Origin: Streptomyces sp. SAJ15
Lineage (GTDB): Bacteria > Actinomycetota > Actinomycetes > Streptomycetales > Streptomycetaceae
Assembly: GCF_007595705.1 (NCBI RefSeq)
Contig: NZ_NISY01000006.1
Coordinates: forward strand, 310,001-374,000
Direction of reading: 5' to 3'
DNA: 64,000 bases
Both the position numbers and the translations under genes were made by a program. The notes beneath the pieces are model-generated. The model searched no databases. It saw nothing but the letters and a program-made list of their open reading frames with translations, and had not been told where the DNA came from. Within the stretch, counting starts at the first letter, position 1, and each line of letters starts with the position of its first letter. Of this stretch, positions 39,501-47,323 are shown piece by piece.

Positions 39501-42500
39501 GCAACCTGCGCCAGACGGTCCGCTTCGCCGACACCGTCCGTGCCCTGCTCGACGACGGCTTCCGCCTCTTCATCGAGTCCAGCGCGCACCCGGTGCTCAC
39601 GATGGGCATCGAGCAGACCGCCGAGACGCACACCAACACCCCGGTCACCGCGGTCGGGTCGCTGCGCCGCGATGAGGGTGGACTGGAACGCTTCGTGGTC
39701 TCGGTGGCGGAGGCGTTCGTCGGTGGCGCGGCTGTCGACTGGGCCGGAGTGTTCGAGGGCACGGGCGCCACTCGCGTCGACCTCCCCACCTACGCCTTCC
39801 AGCACCAGCGCTACTGGATCGAGCCGTCCACCGCCCGCCAGGGAGACGTCACATCGCTCGGTCTCTCGTCCGCCGATCACCCGTTGCTCGGCGCGGCCGT
39901 CACTCTGCCGGATTCCGGCGGACACCTCTTCACCGGGCGACTCGCGATGCGGTCGCACCCCTGGCTCGCGGATCACGTTCTCCACGGCAAGGCGGTGCTC
40001 CCGGCCTCCGTCTTCGTCGAGTTGGCGCTGCGAGCGGGTGACGCGGTCGGTTGCGACCGGTTGGACGAGCTGATGCCTCAAGCGCCGCTGGCGCTGCCAG
40101 ACAGTGGGGCGGTCCAGCTCCAGCTCACGGTGAGCGGACCGGACGATTCCGGCCGCCGTACGGTGAGGGTCTACTCGCGCCACGAGGAGGGCGCGGCGGA
40201 TCTCCCGTGGACCCTGCATGCCCGTGGTGTGCTGGCGATGGGGGCGCCGGTGGGTTCGGAGACGGCACGTGCGCTCGGCCAGTGGCCTCCGGCTGACGCC
40301 GACCAGATCGACGCGGCGGCGCTGTACGACGACGGCGAGGAAGGTGTCGGCCTCGTCCGCGGCTCCGCGTTCCAGGGGCTGCGCCAGGCGTGGCGCCGGG
40401 GTGAGGAGATCTTCGCCGAGGTGACGCTGCCGGAGGAGCAGCGCGCGGACGCCGGGCGCTATGGCCTGCACCCGGCGCTGCTGGACGCCGCTCTCCACGC
40501 CGCAGCGGGAAGGACGGCCGACATTGCCGAGGGCACGGTCGCGCTCCCACACGCGTGGAGCGGCGTGTCCCTGTACGCAACCGGTGCGACCACACTGCGC
40601 GTGCGTCTCTCGCCGGGGGTCGGGGACGGTGTCGTGGTGCTGTTGGCCGACGAGTCCGGCCAGGTGGTGGCCACCGTGGAGACCGTGACGACCCGGAGCT
40701 TCACACCGGACGACGTGACCGGTCGGGAACGGGTGCCGTACGAGTCGCTGTTCCACGTGGAGTGGGCGGCTCTCCCGGCCGCCTCCATGGCCGCGGTGGA
40801 GGACGACGGAGCCCGCCTTGCGGTCGTCGGTCCCGACGCGGCCGAGCTTCGCCGTCTGTTCGCGGACGCCGACCAGCACATCGATGTGTACGCCGGTATC
40901 CGTGACGCGGCGATGTCCGGCGAGGCCGCGCCCCCGTGCTTGTTGCTGCCGTTCCTCTCCGGCTCCCGCCCCGGTGGGTGCGTCGTCGATCCGGTGGGTG
41001 TGCGCTTGGCGACACACCGTGCCTTGGAGGCGTTGCAGGAGTGGCTGGCGGAGGAGCGGTTCGCCGGTTCGCGGTTGGTCGTGGTGACCCGGGGCGCGGT
41101 GTCCGCCGATGCCGGGGAGGACGTGACCGATCTGGCGGCGGCGGCCGTGTGGGGTCTGGTGCGCTCGGCGCAGGCCGAGCACCCGGACCGGTTCGTCCTG
41201 CTCGACCTGGATGGGAATGACGTGTCCGGCGCCGCGCTCGAGGCGGTACTCGCCGGTGGGGAGTCGCAGGTCGCCGTACGCGAGGGGCGGGTGTACATCC
41301 CGCGCCTGGCCAGGGCGATGGTCCCTGCCGTCCGCACAGCGCCGGCCGTGTGGGACGCCGACGGGTCCGTGCTGATCACCGGCGCGAGCGGTGTGCTGGG
41401 CCGACTGGTGGCGCGGCACCTGGTCGCCGAACACGGGGTCAGGAGCGTGGTCCTGGCCTCACGACGCGGGCGCGATGTGTCCGGCGCGACCGAACTCGAA
41501 GCAGAACTCGGCGCGTTGGGTGCCGCGGTGATGTTCGAGGCGTGTGACGTGACGGACCGCGACGCGCTGGCCGGCCTGCTGGCACGGATTCCCGTGCACC
41601 GCCCACTGCGCGGCGTGGTACACGCGGCGGGTGTCCTGGACGACGGCCTCATCGAGTCGCAGACGCCGGAACGGTTGGACGCCGTGCTGCGGCCCAAGGT
41701 GGACGCCGCCGTGCATCTGCACGAGTTGACCCGGGACCTGGGGCTGACGGCCTTCGTCCTGTTCTCCTCCGCGGCCGCGACGTTCGGCGCCGCCGGCCAG
41801 GGCAACTACGCCGCGGCCAACATGTTCCTGGACGGCCTGGCGGCGCACCGGCGGGCGCACGGCCTGCCGGCGATCTCGTTGGCCTGGGGTTTCTGGGCCG
41901 AACGTAGCGAGATGACCGGCCACCTGGGTGATGTCGACATGGCCCGCATGGCCCGCTTCGGCATGACGCCACTGCACGCCGACGAGGGACTGGCGCTGTT
42001 CGACGCGGCGCCCACGACGGACGAGTTCCTCCTCGTGCCGACGCGCATGGACGTCGCCGTGCTGCGCGCCAACGCGCGGCCCGGGACCGTACCCCCGATC
42101 CTGCGGCACCTCATCGGAGCCCCGGTCCGCCGGGTCGTCGAGTCGGCCGCCGCCGACGACGGAACCCCCGCCCTCGTGCGGCGCCTCGTCGGCCTCACGC
42201 CGGACGAGCGCCAGGAGGTACTGCTGGAGCTGGTGGCCGAGAGCGTGGCGGCCGTCCTGGGCCACACGGACGCGGTCGCGGCCGAGCGTGCCTTCAAGGA
42301 CCTCGGGTTCGACTCGCTCACGGCGGTCGAACTCCGGAACCGCCTGAACGCGGCGACCGGCCTGCGGCTCTCGGCCACGCTCGTGTTCGACTACCCGACC
42401 CCGGCCGCTGCCGCCCGCCACATCGCCGGCGAGCTGCTGGGCTCGGACCAGACGGACGGCGAGCAGCGGGCCGCCGCCCCGAACCTGGCGACGACGACGC

Positions 42501-44134
42501 CACGGACCGTTCCCAACGACGAACCGATTGCCATCGTGGGCATGGGCTGCCGCTTCCCCGGCGGCGTACGTACCCCCGAGGAGCTGTGGCAACTGCTTGT
42601 CAACGACGGCGACGCGGTGTCCGGCCTGCCCACCGACCGTGGCTGGGACCTGGAGGCGCTGTATCACCCGGACCCCGAGCACAAGGGCACGGCGTACGCC
42701 CGCGAGGGCGGTTTCCTCTACGACGCGGGCGAGTTCGATCCGGCGTTCTTCGGGATCTCGCCGCGTGAGGCGTTGGCGATGGATCCGCAGCAGCGGTTGT
42801 TGCTGGAGACGTCGTGGGAGGCGCTGGAGCGGGCGGGTATCGACCCGGCGACCGTGCGCGGCAGCCAGACCGGCGTGTTCTGCGGCCTGACCTACCACGA
42901 CTACGGCGACCTGGTCCACCAGGCGGGGGAGGCGTCGGAGGGTTACCTGATGACCGGCAATGCCGGCAGCGTCGCCTCGGGCCGCATCTCGTACACCTTC
43001 GGCTTCGAGGGGCCCGCGGTGACCGTGGACACCGCGTGCTCGTCGTCGCTGGTCGCCCTGCACTGGGCAGCTCAGGCGCTGCGCCAGGGCGAGTGCACGC
43101 TCGCTCTCGCCGGCGGGGCGACGGTCATGGCCAGCCCCGTCGCCTTCGTGGAGTTCAGCCGTCAGCGGGGCCTCGCTCCGGACGGCCGCTGCAAGGCGTT
43201 CGCGGCGGGCGCGGACGGCACCGGCTGGGCCGAGGGCGTCGGCATGCTCCTGCTGGAGCGCCTGTCGGACGCGCGCCGCAACGGACACCCGGTCCTGGCC
43301 GTGGTCCGAGGCTCCGCCCTGAACCAGGACGGTGCGAGCAACGGCCTGTCCGCGCCGAATGGTCCGTCGCAGCAGCGGGTGATTCGGGCGGCGCTGGCGA
43401 ATGCCCGGGTGTCGGCTGCCGATGTGGATGTGGTGGAGGCGCACGGTACGGGTACGAAGTTGGGTGATCCGATCGAGGCGCAGGCGTTGCTGGCGACGTA
43501 TGGGCAGGATCGGCCGGAGGGCCGGCCGCTGTGGCTGGGGTCGATCAAGTCGAACATCGGGCACACGCAGGCGGCGGCCGGTGTCGCCGGTGTGATGAAG
43601 ATGGTGCTGGCGATGCGGCACGGTGTGCTGCCGCGGACGCTGCATGTGGATGAGCCGTCGCCGCATGTCGACTGGACGATGGGTTCGGTCGAGCTGCTGA
43701 CGGAGTCGGTGGCGTGGCCTGAGGGTGGTCAGCCGCGGCGTGCGGGTGTGTCGTCGTTCGGTATCAGTGGCACGAACGCGCATGTGATTCTTGAGCAGGC
43801 TCCCGTCAAGGATGAGGAGCCGGCTGGGGATGTCGCGCCGCCGCCGGCCGTGGTGCCGTGGGTGGTGTCGGGCAGGTCGCAGAGCGCGTTGCGGGGGCAG
43901 GCGGAGCGACTGGTGTCGTTCGTCGGCGAGCGTGCCGACCTCGCGCCTGTGGATGTGGCGCTGTCGCTTGCGGCTGGGCGGTCGGTGTTCGAGCACCGGG
44001 CTGTGGTGTTGGCCGCTGACGGGGCTGGTTTCGCGGGTGGGTTGTCCGCGTTGGTGGCGGGTGAGCCGCGGGCAGGGCAGTCAGCGGGCCGGTATGGGTC
44101 GGGACCTGTACGCGGCGTTCCCTGTGTTCGCTGA
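36512..44134 (+). CDS. PKS gene B, segment 3: end of KR5, ACP5, module 6 (KS-AT-DH-KR-ACP), KS of module 7
   Basis: It restarts after the KR5 lesion at AEGLPATSIAWGPWAEDGMA. ACP5 (GFDSL, near residue 157) is complete. KS6 (218-645) is normal. AT6 has GHSQGE and YASH: methylmalonyl. DH6 (about 1116-1393) keeps HVLHGKAVLP and HPALLDAAL, but the usual GYxYGPxF motif reads GLVRGSAF. KR6 has GASGVLG, LDD and GQGNYAAAN: B-type. ACP6 follows (about 1886-1975). KS7 (2002-2430) has DTACSSS. The frame fails at 44069, where 56 bases of the KS-AT junction of sister modules are absent, and the final 20 or so residues are out of frame. Without that gap the protein would run on into AT7. Confidence 0.86.
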   Translation, partial: AEGLPATSIAWGPWAEDGMAVSSAEVSRTLRRTGMLPMNPDLAVKALEQALVVDDTAIAVVDADWKHFAGTFEARQLSRMLSGIPEVVRVTEAAETTPVDTPHAEGASALVRKLAGLPEAERHRVVLELVRAHVAAVLGYAGADVIAPARAFMEIGFDSLTAVNLRNRLIEATDMQLSATLVFDYPTPAALADHLLTELLGSRDEEAVPTLPATVAAADEPLAIVAMSCRFPGGVGTAEELWDLLAVGKDAISDFPTDRGWDLDGLYDADPDALGKSYVREGAFLSEVSGFDADFFGISPREALAMDPQQRLLLETAWELWERAGVDPESVRGSRTGVFIGTNGQEYVSLVDQGPNVTEGYVATGNAASVVSGRISYTFGLEGPAVSVDTACSSSLVALHLAAQSLRQGECSRAIVGGVSLMVSPRGFVEFSRQRGLAPDGRCKAFAAGADGTGWGEGVGLLLLERLSDAERNGHRVLAVVRGSAVNQDGASNGLTAPNGPSQQRVIRAALASAGLTAGQVDVVEAHGTGTKLGDPIEAQALLATYGQDRPEDRPLWLGSIKSNIGHTQAAAGVAGIIKMVLAMRNGLLPQTLHVDEPTPHVDWSSGSLRLLTEATPWPEAEEPRRAGVSAFGVSGTNAHVILEQAPASVSEEEPSQGVPPVVVPWVVSAKSEAALRAQAERLASFLGERPERPELGAAGVASSLVTGRSVFEHRAVVVGTTLGGLAGGLEALAEGREAAGVVRGSAGGSDGRAVFVFPGQGSQWVGMAAELLDSSPVFAQRIGECAAALSPYVDWSLTDILRDTESEAWLERVDVVQPVLWAVMVSLAEVWRSYGVEPAAVIGHSQGEIAAAAVAGALSLEDAAKVVALRSKAIRALSGRGGMVSVSLGVEEVQERLGAWEGRLAVAAVNGPAVVVVSGDADALDELLAACEAEGVRARRVAVDYASHCAHVEEIEDVLLRDLADIAPRAASVPFYSTVTTEVLDTTGLDAGYWYRNLRQTVRFADTVRALLDDGFRLFIESSAHPVLTMGIEQTAETHTNTPVTAVGSLRRDEGGLERFVVSVAEAFVGGAAVDWAGVFEGTGATRVDLPTYAFQHQRYWIEPSTARQGDVTSLGLSSADHPLLGAAVTLPDSGGHLFTGRLAMRSHPWLADHVLHGKAVLPASVFVELALRAGDAVGCDRLDELMPQAPLALPDSGAVQLQLTVSGPDDSGRRTVRVYSRHEEGAADLPWTLHARGVLAMGAPVGSETARALGQWPPADADQIDAAALYDDGEEGVGLVRGSAFQGLRQAWRRGEEIFAEVTLPEEQRADAGRYGLHPALLDAALHAAAGRTADIAEGTVALPHAWSGVSLYATGATTLRVRLSPGVGDGVVVLLADESGQVVATVETVTTRSFTPDDVTGRERVPYESLFHVEWAALPAASMAAVEDDGARLAVVGPDAAELRRLFADADQHIDVYAGIRDAAMSGEAAPPCLLLPFLSGSRPGGCVVDPVGVRLATHRALEALQEWLAEERFAGSRLVVVTRGAVSADAGEDVTDLAAAAVWGLVRSAQAEHPDRFVLLDLDGNDVSGAALEAVLAGGESQVAVREGRVYIPRLARAMVPAVRTAPAVWDADGSVLITGASGVLGRLVARHLVAEHGVRSVVLASRRGRDVSGATELEAELGALGAAVMFEACDVTDRDALAGLLARIPVHRPLRGVVHAAGVLDDGLIESQTPERLDAVLRPKVDAAVHLHELTRDLGLTAFVLFSSAAATFGAAGQGNYAAANMFLDGLAAHRRAHGLPAISLAWGFWAERSEMTGHLGDVDMARMARFGMTPLHADEGLALFDAAPTTDEFLLVPTRMDVAVLRANARPGTVPPILRHLIGAPVRRVVESAAADDGTPALVRRLVGLTPDERQEVLLELVAESVAAVLGHTDAVAAERAFKDLGFDSLTAVELRNRLNAATGLRLSATLVFDYPTPAAAARHIAGELLGSDQTDGEQRAAAPNLATTTPRTVPNDEPIAIVGMGCRFPGGVRTPEELWQLLVNDGDAVSGLPTDRGWDLEALYHPDPEHKGTAYAREGGFLYDAGEFDPAFFGISPREALAMDPQQRLLLETSWEALERAGIDPATVRGSQTGVFCGLTYHDYGDLVHQAGEASEGYLMTGNAGSVASGRISYTFGFEGPAVTVDTACSSSLVALHWAAQALRQGECTLALAGGATVMASPVAFVEFSRQRGLAPDGRCKAFAAGADGTGWAEGVGMLLLERLSDARRNGHPVLAVVRGSALNQDGASNGLSAPNGPSQQRVIRAALANARVSAADVDVVEAHGTGTKLGDPIEAQALLATYGQDRPEGRPLWLGSIKSNIGHTQAAAGVAGVMKMVLAMRHGVLPRTLHVDEPSPHVDWTMGSVELLTESVAWPEGGQPRRAGVSSFGISGTNAHVILEQAPVKDEEPAGDVAPPPAVVPWVVSGRSQSALRGQAERLVSFVGERADLAPVDVALSLAAGRSVFEHRAVVLAADGAGFAGGLSALVAGEPRAGQSAGRYGSGPVRGVPCVR

Positions 44135-47100
44135 GGCTTTCGATGAGGTGTGTGCGGGGTTCGATGGGTTGCTGGAGCGGCCGTTGCGTGAGGTCGTCTT
44201 CGAGGACGGCGATGCTCTGGACGCGACGGGGTTCACGCAGTGTGGTCTGTTCGCTCTGGAGGTGGCGCTTTACCGGCTGACCTCGTCGTGGGGTGTGACG
44301 CCCGATTTTGTGGCCGGTCACTCGATCGGTGAGATCGCCGCGGCGTATGTCGCCGGTGTCTGGTCGCTGGAGGACGCGTGTGCTCTGGTGGCGGCGCGTG
44401 GTCGGTTGATGCAGGCGCTGCCCGAGGGCGGTGCGATGTTGGCGGTGGAGGCTGACGAGGCGTCCGTGCGGACTACGTTGGCCGGGCGGGCTGCGGTGGA
44501 CGTGGCGGCGGTCAACGGGCCCTCCTCCGTGGTCGTTTCCGGTGCTGAAGCGGCCGTGGCGGAGCTGGAGCGGGTGTGGCGGGCCGAGGGGCGGCGGGTA
44601 CGCCGACTGCGGGTGTCGCATGCGTTCCACTCCCCGCTGATGGAGCCGATGCTGGCGGAGTTCCGGCAGGTCGTCGAGCGGCTGACGTACGAGGTGCCGC
44701 GCATCCCGCTGGTCTCGAACCTGACCGGTGAGCTGGCCACCGCGCAGGAGGTGTGTGACCCGGAGTACTGGGTGCGGCACGTCCGTGAAGCGGTGCGGTT
44801 CGCCGACGGCGTCTCCCACCTCACCGCCCAGGGTGTGACGGCTTTCCTGGAGTTGGGCCCGGACGGAGTGTTGTCCTCGATGGGCCAGGACAGTGCCCCG
44901 GAGATGGTGTTCGCGCCGGTGCTGCGTAAGGACCGCGACGAAACCAACTCTCTGGTGGAGGCGTTGGCCGGGATCTACGTACAGGGCCACAGCGTGGACT
45001 GGGCCGCCTACCTCGCCCCTTCCCGTCCTCGGCGGGTGGAACTGCCCACCTACGCCTTCCAGCGGGACCGCTACTGGGTCCAGCCGGTCCGGCCCGAGTC
45101 GGAGACCTCGTTCGACGTACAGGACTCGGCTGATTCCGGCTTCTGGGACGCGGTGGAGCGCGGGGCTGCCTCGGAGCTGGCGGATCTGCTGGCCCTGCCG
45201 GGGGATGAGCCGCTGTCGGCGGTGTTGCCCGCCTTGTCGGCCTGGCGTCGTCGGGATCGTGAGCGGTCGACGGTCGATGGCTGGCGGTACCGCGTGGCGT
45301 GGTCCCCGGTGGCGGATGCTTCCGGTGTGTTGTCGGGGGCGTGGCTGGTGGTTGTGCCGGCCGGGCTTGCCGGTGATGCCTGGGTTGGGGAGTGTGTGGC
45401 GGGTCTGGGGCGTAGTGGCGCCCAGCCGGTGATGCTCGAACTCGACGTGGATCAGACTCGCCGTGAGCAGATAGCCGAGCGACTGCGTGACGTCCTCGAC
45501 GGAGAAGCCGGGTTCACGGGCGTGGTCTCGCTGCTGGCGCTGGCTTCGAGCCGGGACGCGGTGTTCAGGTCCGTGCCTTCCGGACTCGCCCTGACGCTCG
45601 GCTTGGTCCAGGCGCTCGGTGATGCCGGGGTCGAGGCTCCGTTGTGGTGTGTCACCCGGGGGGCGGTCGCGGTGACCGACTCCGAGCGCGTCATCGACCT
45701 CGACCAGGCCCAGGTGTGGGGCCTCGGCCGAGTCGCTGCCACCGAGGGAACTGAGCGGTGGGGCGGCTTGATCGACCTTCCTGAGGTGGTGGATGCGCGT
45801 TTGGTGGGGCGTCTGGCCGGTGTGCTCGCCGCGGGCGAGGCCGAGGGAGAGGTCGCACTGCGCGCCGCCGGGGTGTTCGGTCGGCGTGTGGTCCGTTGCG
45901 CGGGGTCTGGCGGCGGTTCCTGGCAGGCGTCGGGGACGGTGTTGGTGACCGGTGGTACGGGTGGTGTGGGTCGGCATGTGGCGCGGTGGTTGGCGCGGGC
46001 GGGGGCGGAGCATGTGGTGTTGGCTTCGCGGCGTGGTCCCGCCGCTGATGGTGTGGCGGAGTTGCGGGCTGAGATGGCCGAGTTGGGAGCGCGGTTGTCG
46101 GTGGTGGCCTGTGACATCGGCGATCGTGATGCGGTGGCTGCTCTGTTGGCCGGTGTTTCGGCTGAGGTGCCGTTGACGGCGGTGGTGCATGCGGCGGGTG
46201 TGTTGGATGACGGTGTGCTGGACGGGCTGTCGGTGGAGCGGTTCGAGTCGGTGCTTCGGGTGAAGGCGGAGGGTGCCCGGCATCTGCATGAGTTGACCCG
46301 TGATCTGGGTCTGTCGGCGTTCGTGTTGTTCTCGTCGTTCTCGGCGACGGTGGGTGGTGCGGGGCAGGGTAACTATGCTGCGGCGAACGCGTATCTGGAC
46401 GCGTTGGCCGAGGTGCGGCGGGCTGAGGGGCTGCCGGCGACCTCGATCGCGTGGGGCCCCTGGGCCGAAGCCGGTATGGCGGCTGAGAACGCCCTGGTCA
46501 GCGGCCGTATGGAGCGGTTCGGCCTGCCGCCCATGAACCCGGAGCTCGCCGTCAAGGCACTGGAGCAGGCACTCAGTGGCTCCGAGACCTGCCCGGTGAT
46601 CACCGACGTCGACTGGTCGCGGTTCGCCAAGGAGCTGAGCGGATCCCGCACCAGCGCACTCTTCGGTGAGATCGCCGAGGTACGGGAGCTGTATCGGACG
46701 GTCGAGGGCTCTTCCGAAGACGGTCCCACCGAGCCGACCTCGGCGCTCGCCGAGACCCTGGCCGCTCTTCCCGTGGCCGAACGCGAGTCGGTGCTGCTCG
46801 ACCTGATCCGGAAGCACACGGCCACAGTGCTGGGATACGCGGCTCAGGCGGGGATCGACGCGGAGCGGGGCTTCTTCGAGATGGGCCTCGACTCGCTCAC
46901 CGCGGTGGAACTGCGCAACCGTCTGAACACGGCGAGCGGCCTGCGGCTGCCGTCCACCGCCCTGTTCGACTACGCGTCCCCCGCCGCGCTGGCCCGCCAC
47001 CTCATGGCAGAGCTGGCACCGGACCAGAGCGCGCCGGAGAACGCGCTGCCCGCCGAGATCGATCGCCTTGAGTCGACTCTCTCGGCACTCCCGGAGGACG

Positions 47101-47279
47101 ACCTGGCACGGGCCAGGGCCGTGGTCCGGCTTCAGTCCATGCTCGCGAAGTTGAGCCAGGCCGGTGCCACCTCCGGTGCACACGGGGCAGCGGGCGTCGA
47201 CGCCGTGGACGACGACCTCGACGGTGCGTCGGTCGACGAGCTCTTCGACGTCATCGACCGAGAACTCGGGGATTCCTAA
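44070..47279 (+). CDS. PKS gene B, segment 4: AT-KR-ACP of module 7 and docking domain
   Basis: It starts in frame at GQGSQRAGMGRDLY. AT7 has GHSIGE (44316) and HAFHSP: malonyl. KR7 (about residues 404-874) is complete: GGTGGVG, LDD in HAAGVLDDG, FSSFSATVGG and GNYAAANAY, so a B-type reductase giving a hydroxyl because the module has no DH. It is the intact reference copy for the broken KR1 and KR5 blocks. ACP7 has GLDSL instead of GFDSL. The last 85 residues form a docking domain ending VDELFDVIDRELGDS. The stop is TAA, and gene C starts 44 bases further on, so the two are very likely co-transcribed. Confidence 0.85.
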   Translation, partial: GQGSQRAGMGRDLYAAFPVFAEAFDEVCAGFDGLLERPLREVVFEDGDALDATGFTQCGLFALEVALYRLTSSWGVTPDFVAGHSIGEIAAAYVAGVWSLEDACALVAARGRLMQALPEGGAMLAVEADEASVRTTLAGRAAVDVAAVNGPSSVVVSGAEAAVAELERVWRAEGRRVRRLRVSHAFHSPLMEPMLAEFRQVVERLTYEVPRIPLVSNLTGELATAQEVCDPEYWVRHVREAVRFADGVSHLTAQGVTAFLELGPDGVLSSMGQDSAPEMVFAPVLRKDRDETNSLVEALAGIYVQGHSVDWAAYLAPSRPRRVELPTYAFQRDRYWVQPVRPESETSFDVQDSADSGFWDAVERGAASELADLLALPGDEPLSAVLPALSAWRRRDRERSTVDGWRYRVAWSPVADASGVLSGAWLVVVPAGLAGDAWVGECVAGLGRSGAQPVMLELDVDQTRREQIAERLRDVLDGEAGFTGVVSLLALASSRDAVFRSVPSGLALTLGLVQALGDAGVEAPLWCVTRGAVAVTDSERVIDLDQAQVWGLGRVAATEGTERWGGLIDLPEVVDARLVGRLAGVLAAGEAEGEVALRAAGVFGRRVVRCAGSGGGSWQASGTVLVTGGTGGVGRHVARWLARAGAEHVVLASRRGPAADGVAELRAEMAELGARLSVVACDIGDRDAVAALLAGVSAEVPLTAVVHAAGVLDDGVLDGLSVERFESVLRVKAEGARHLHELTRDLGLSAFVLFSSFSATVGGAGQGNYAAANAYLDALAEVRRAEGLPATSIAWGPWAEAGMAAENALVSGRMERFGLPPMNPELAVKALEQALSGSETCPVITDVDWSRFAKELSGSRTSALFGEIAEVRELYRTVEGSSEDGPTEPTSALAETLAALPVAERESVLLDLIRKHTATVLGYAAQAGIDAERGFFEMGLDSLTAVELRNRLNTASGLRLPSTALFDYASPAALARHLMAELAPDQSAPENALPAEIDRLESTLSALPEDDLARARAVVRLQSMLAKLSQAGATSGAHGAAGVDAVDDDLDGASVDELFDVIDRELGDS

Positions 47280-47323
47280 GAATGATCAAGAACCGTATGG
47301 TGTCCACGAGGGGGCAGGGCTAA

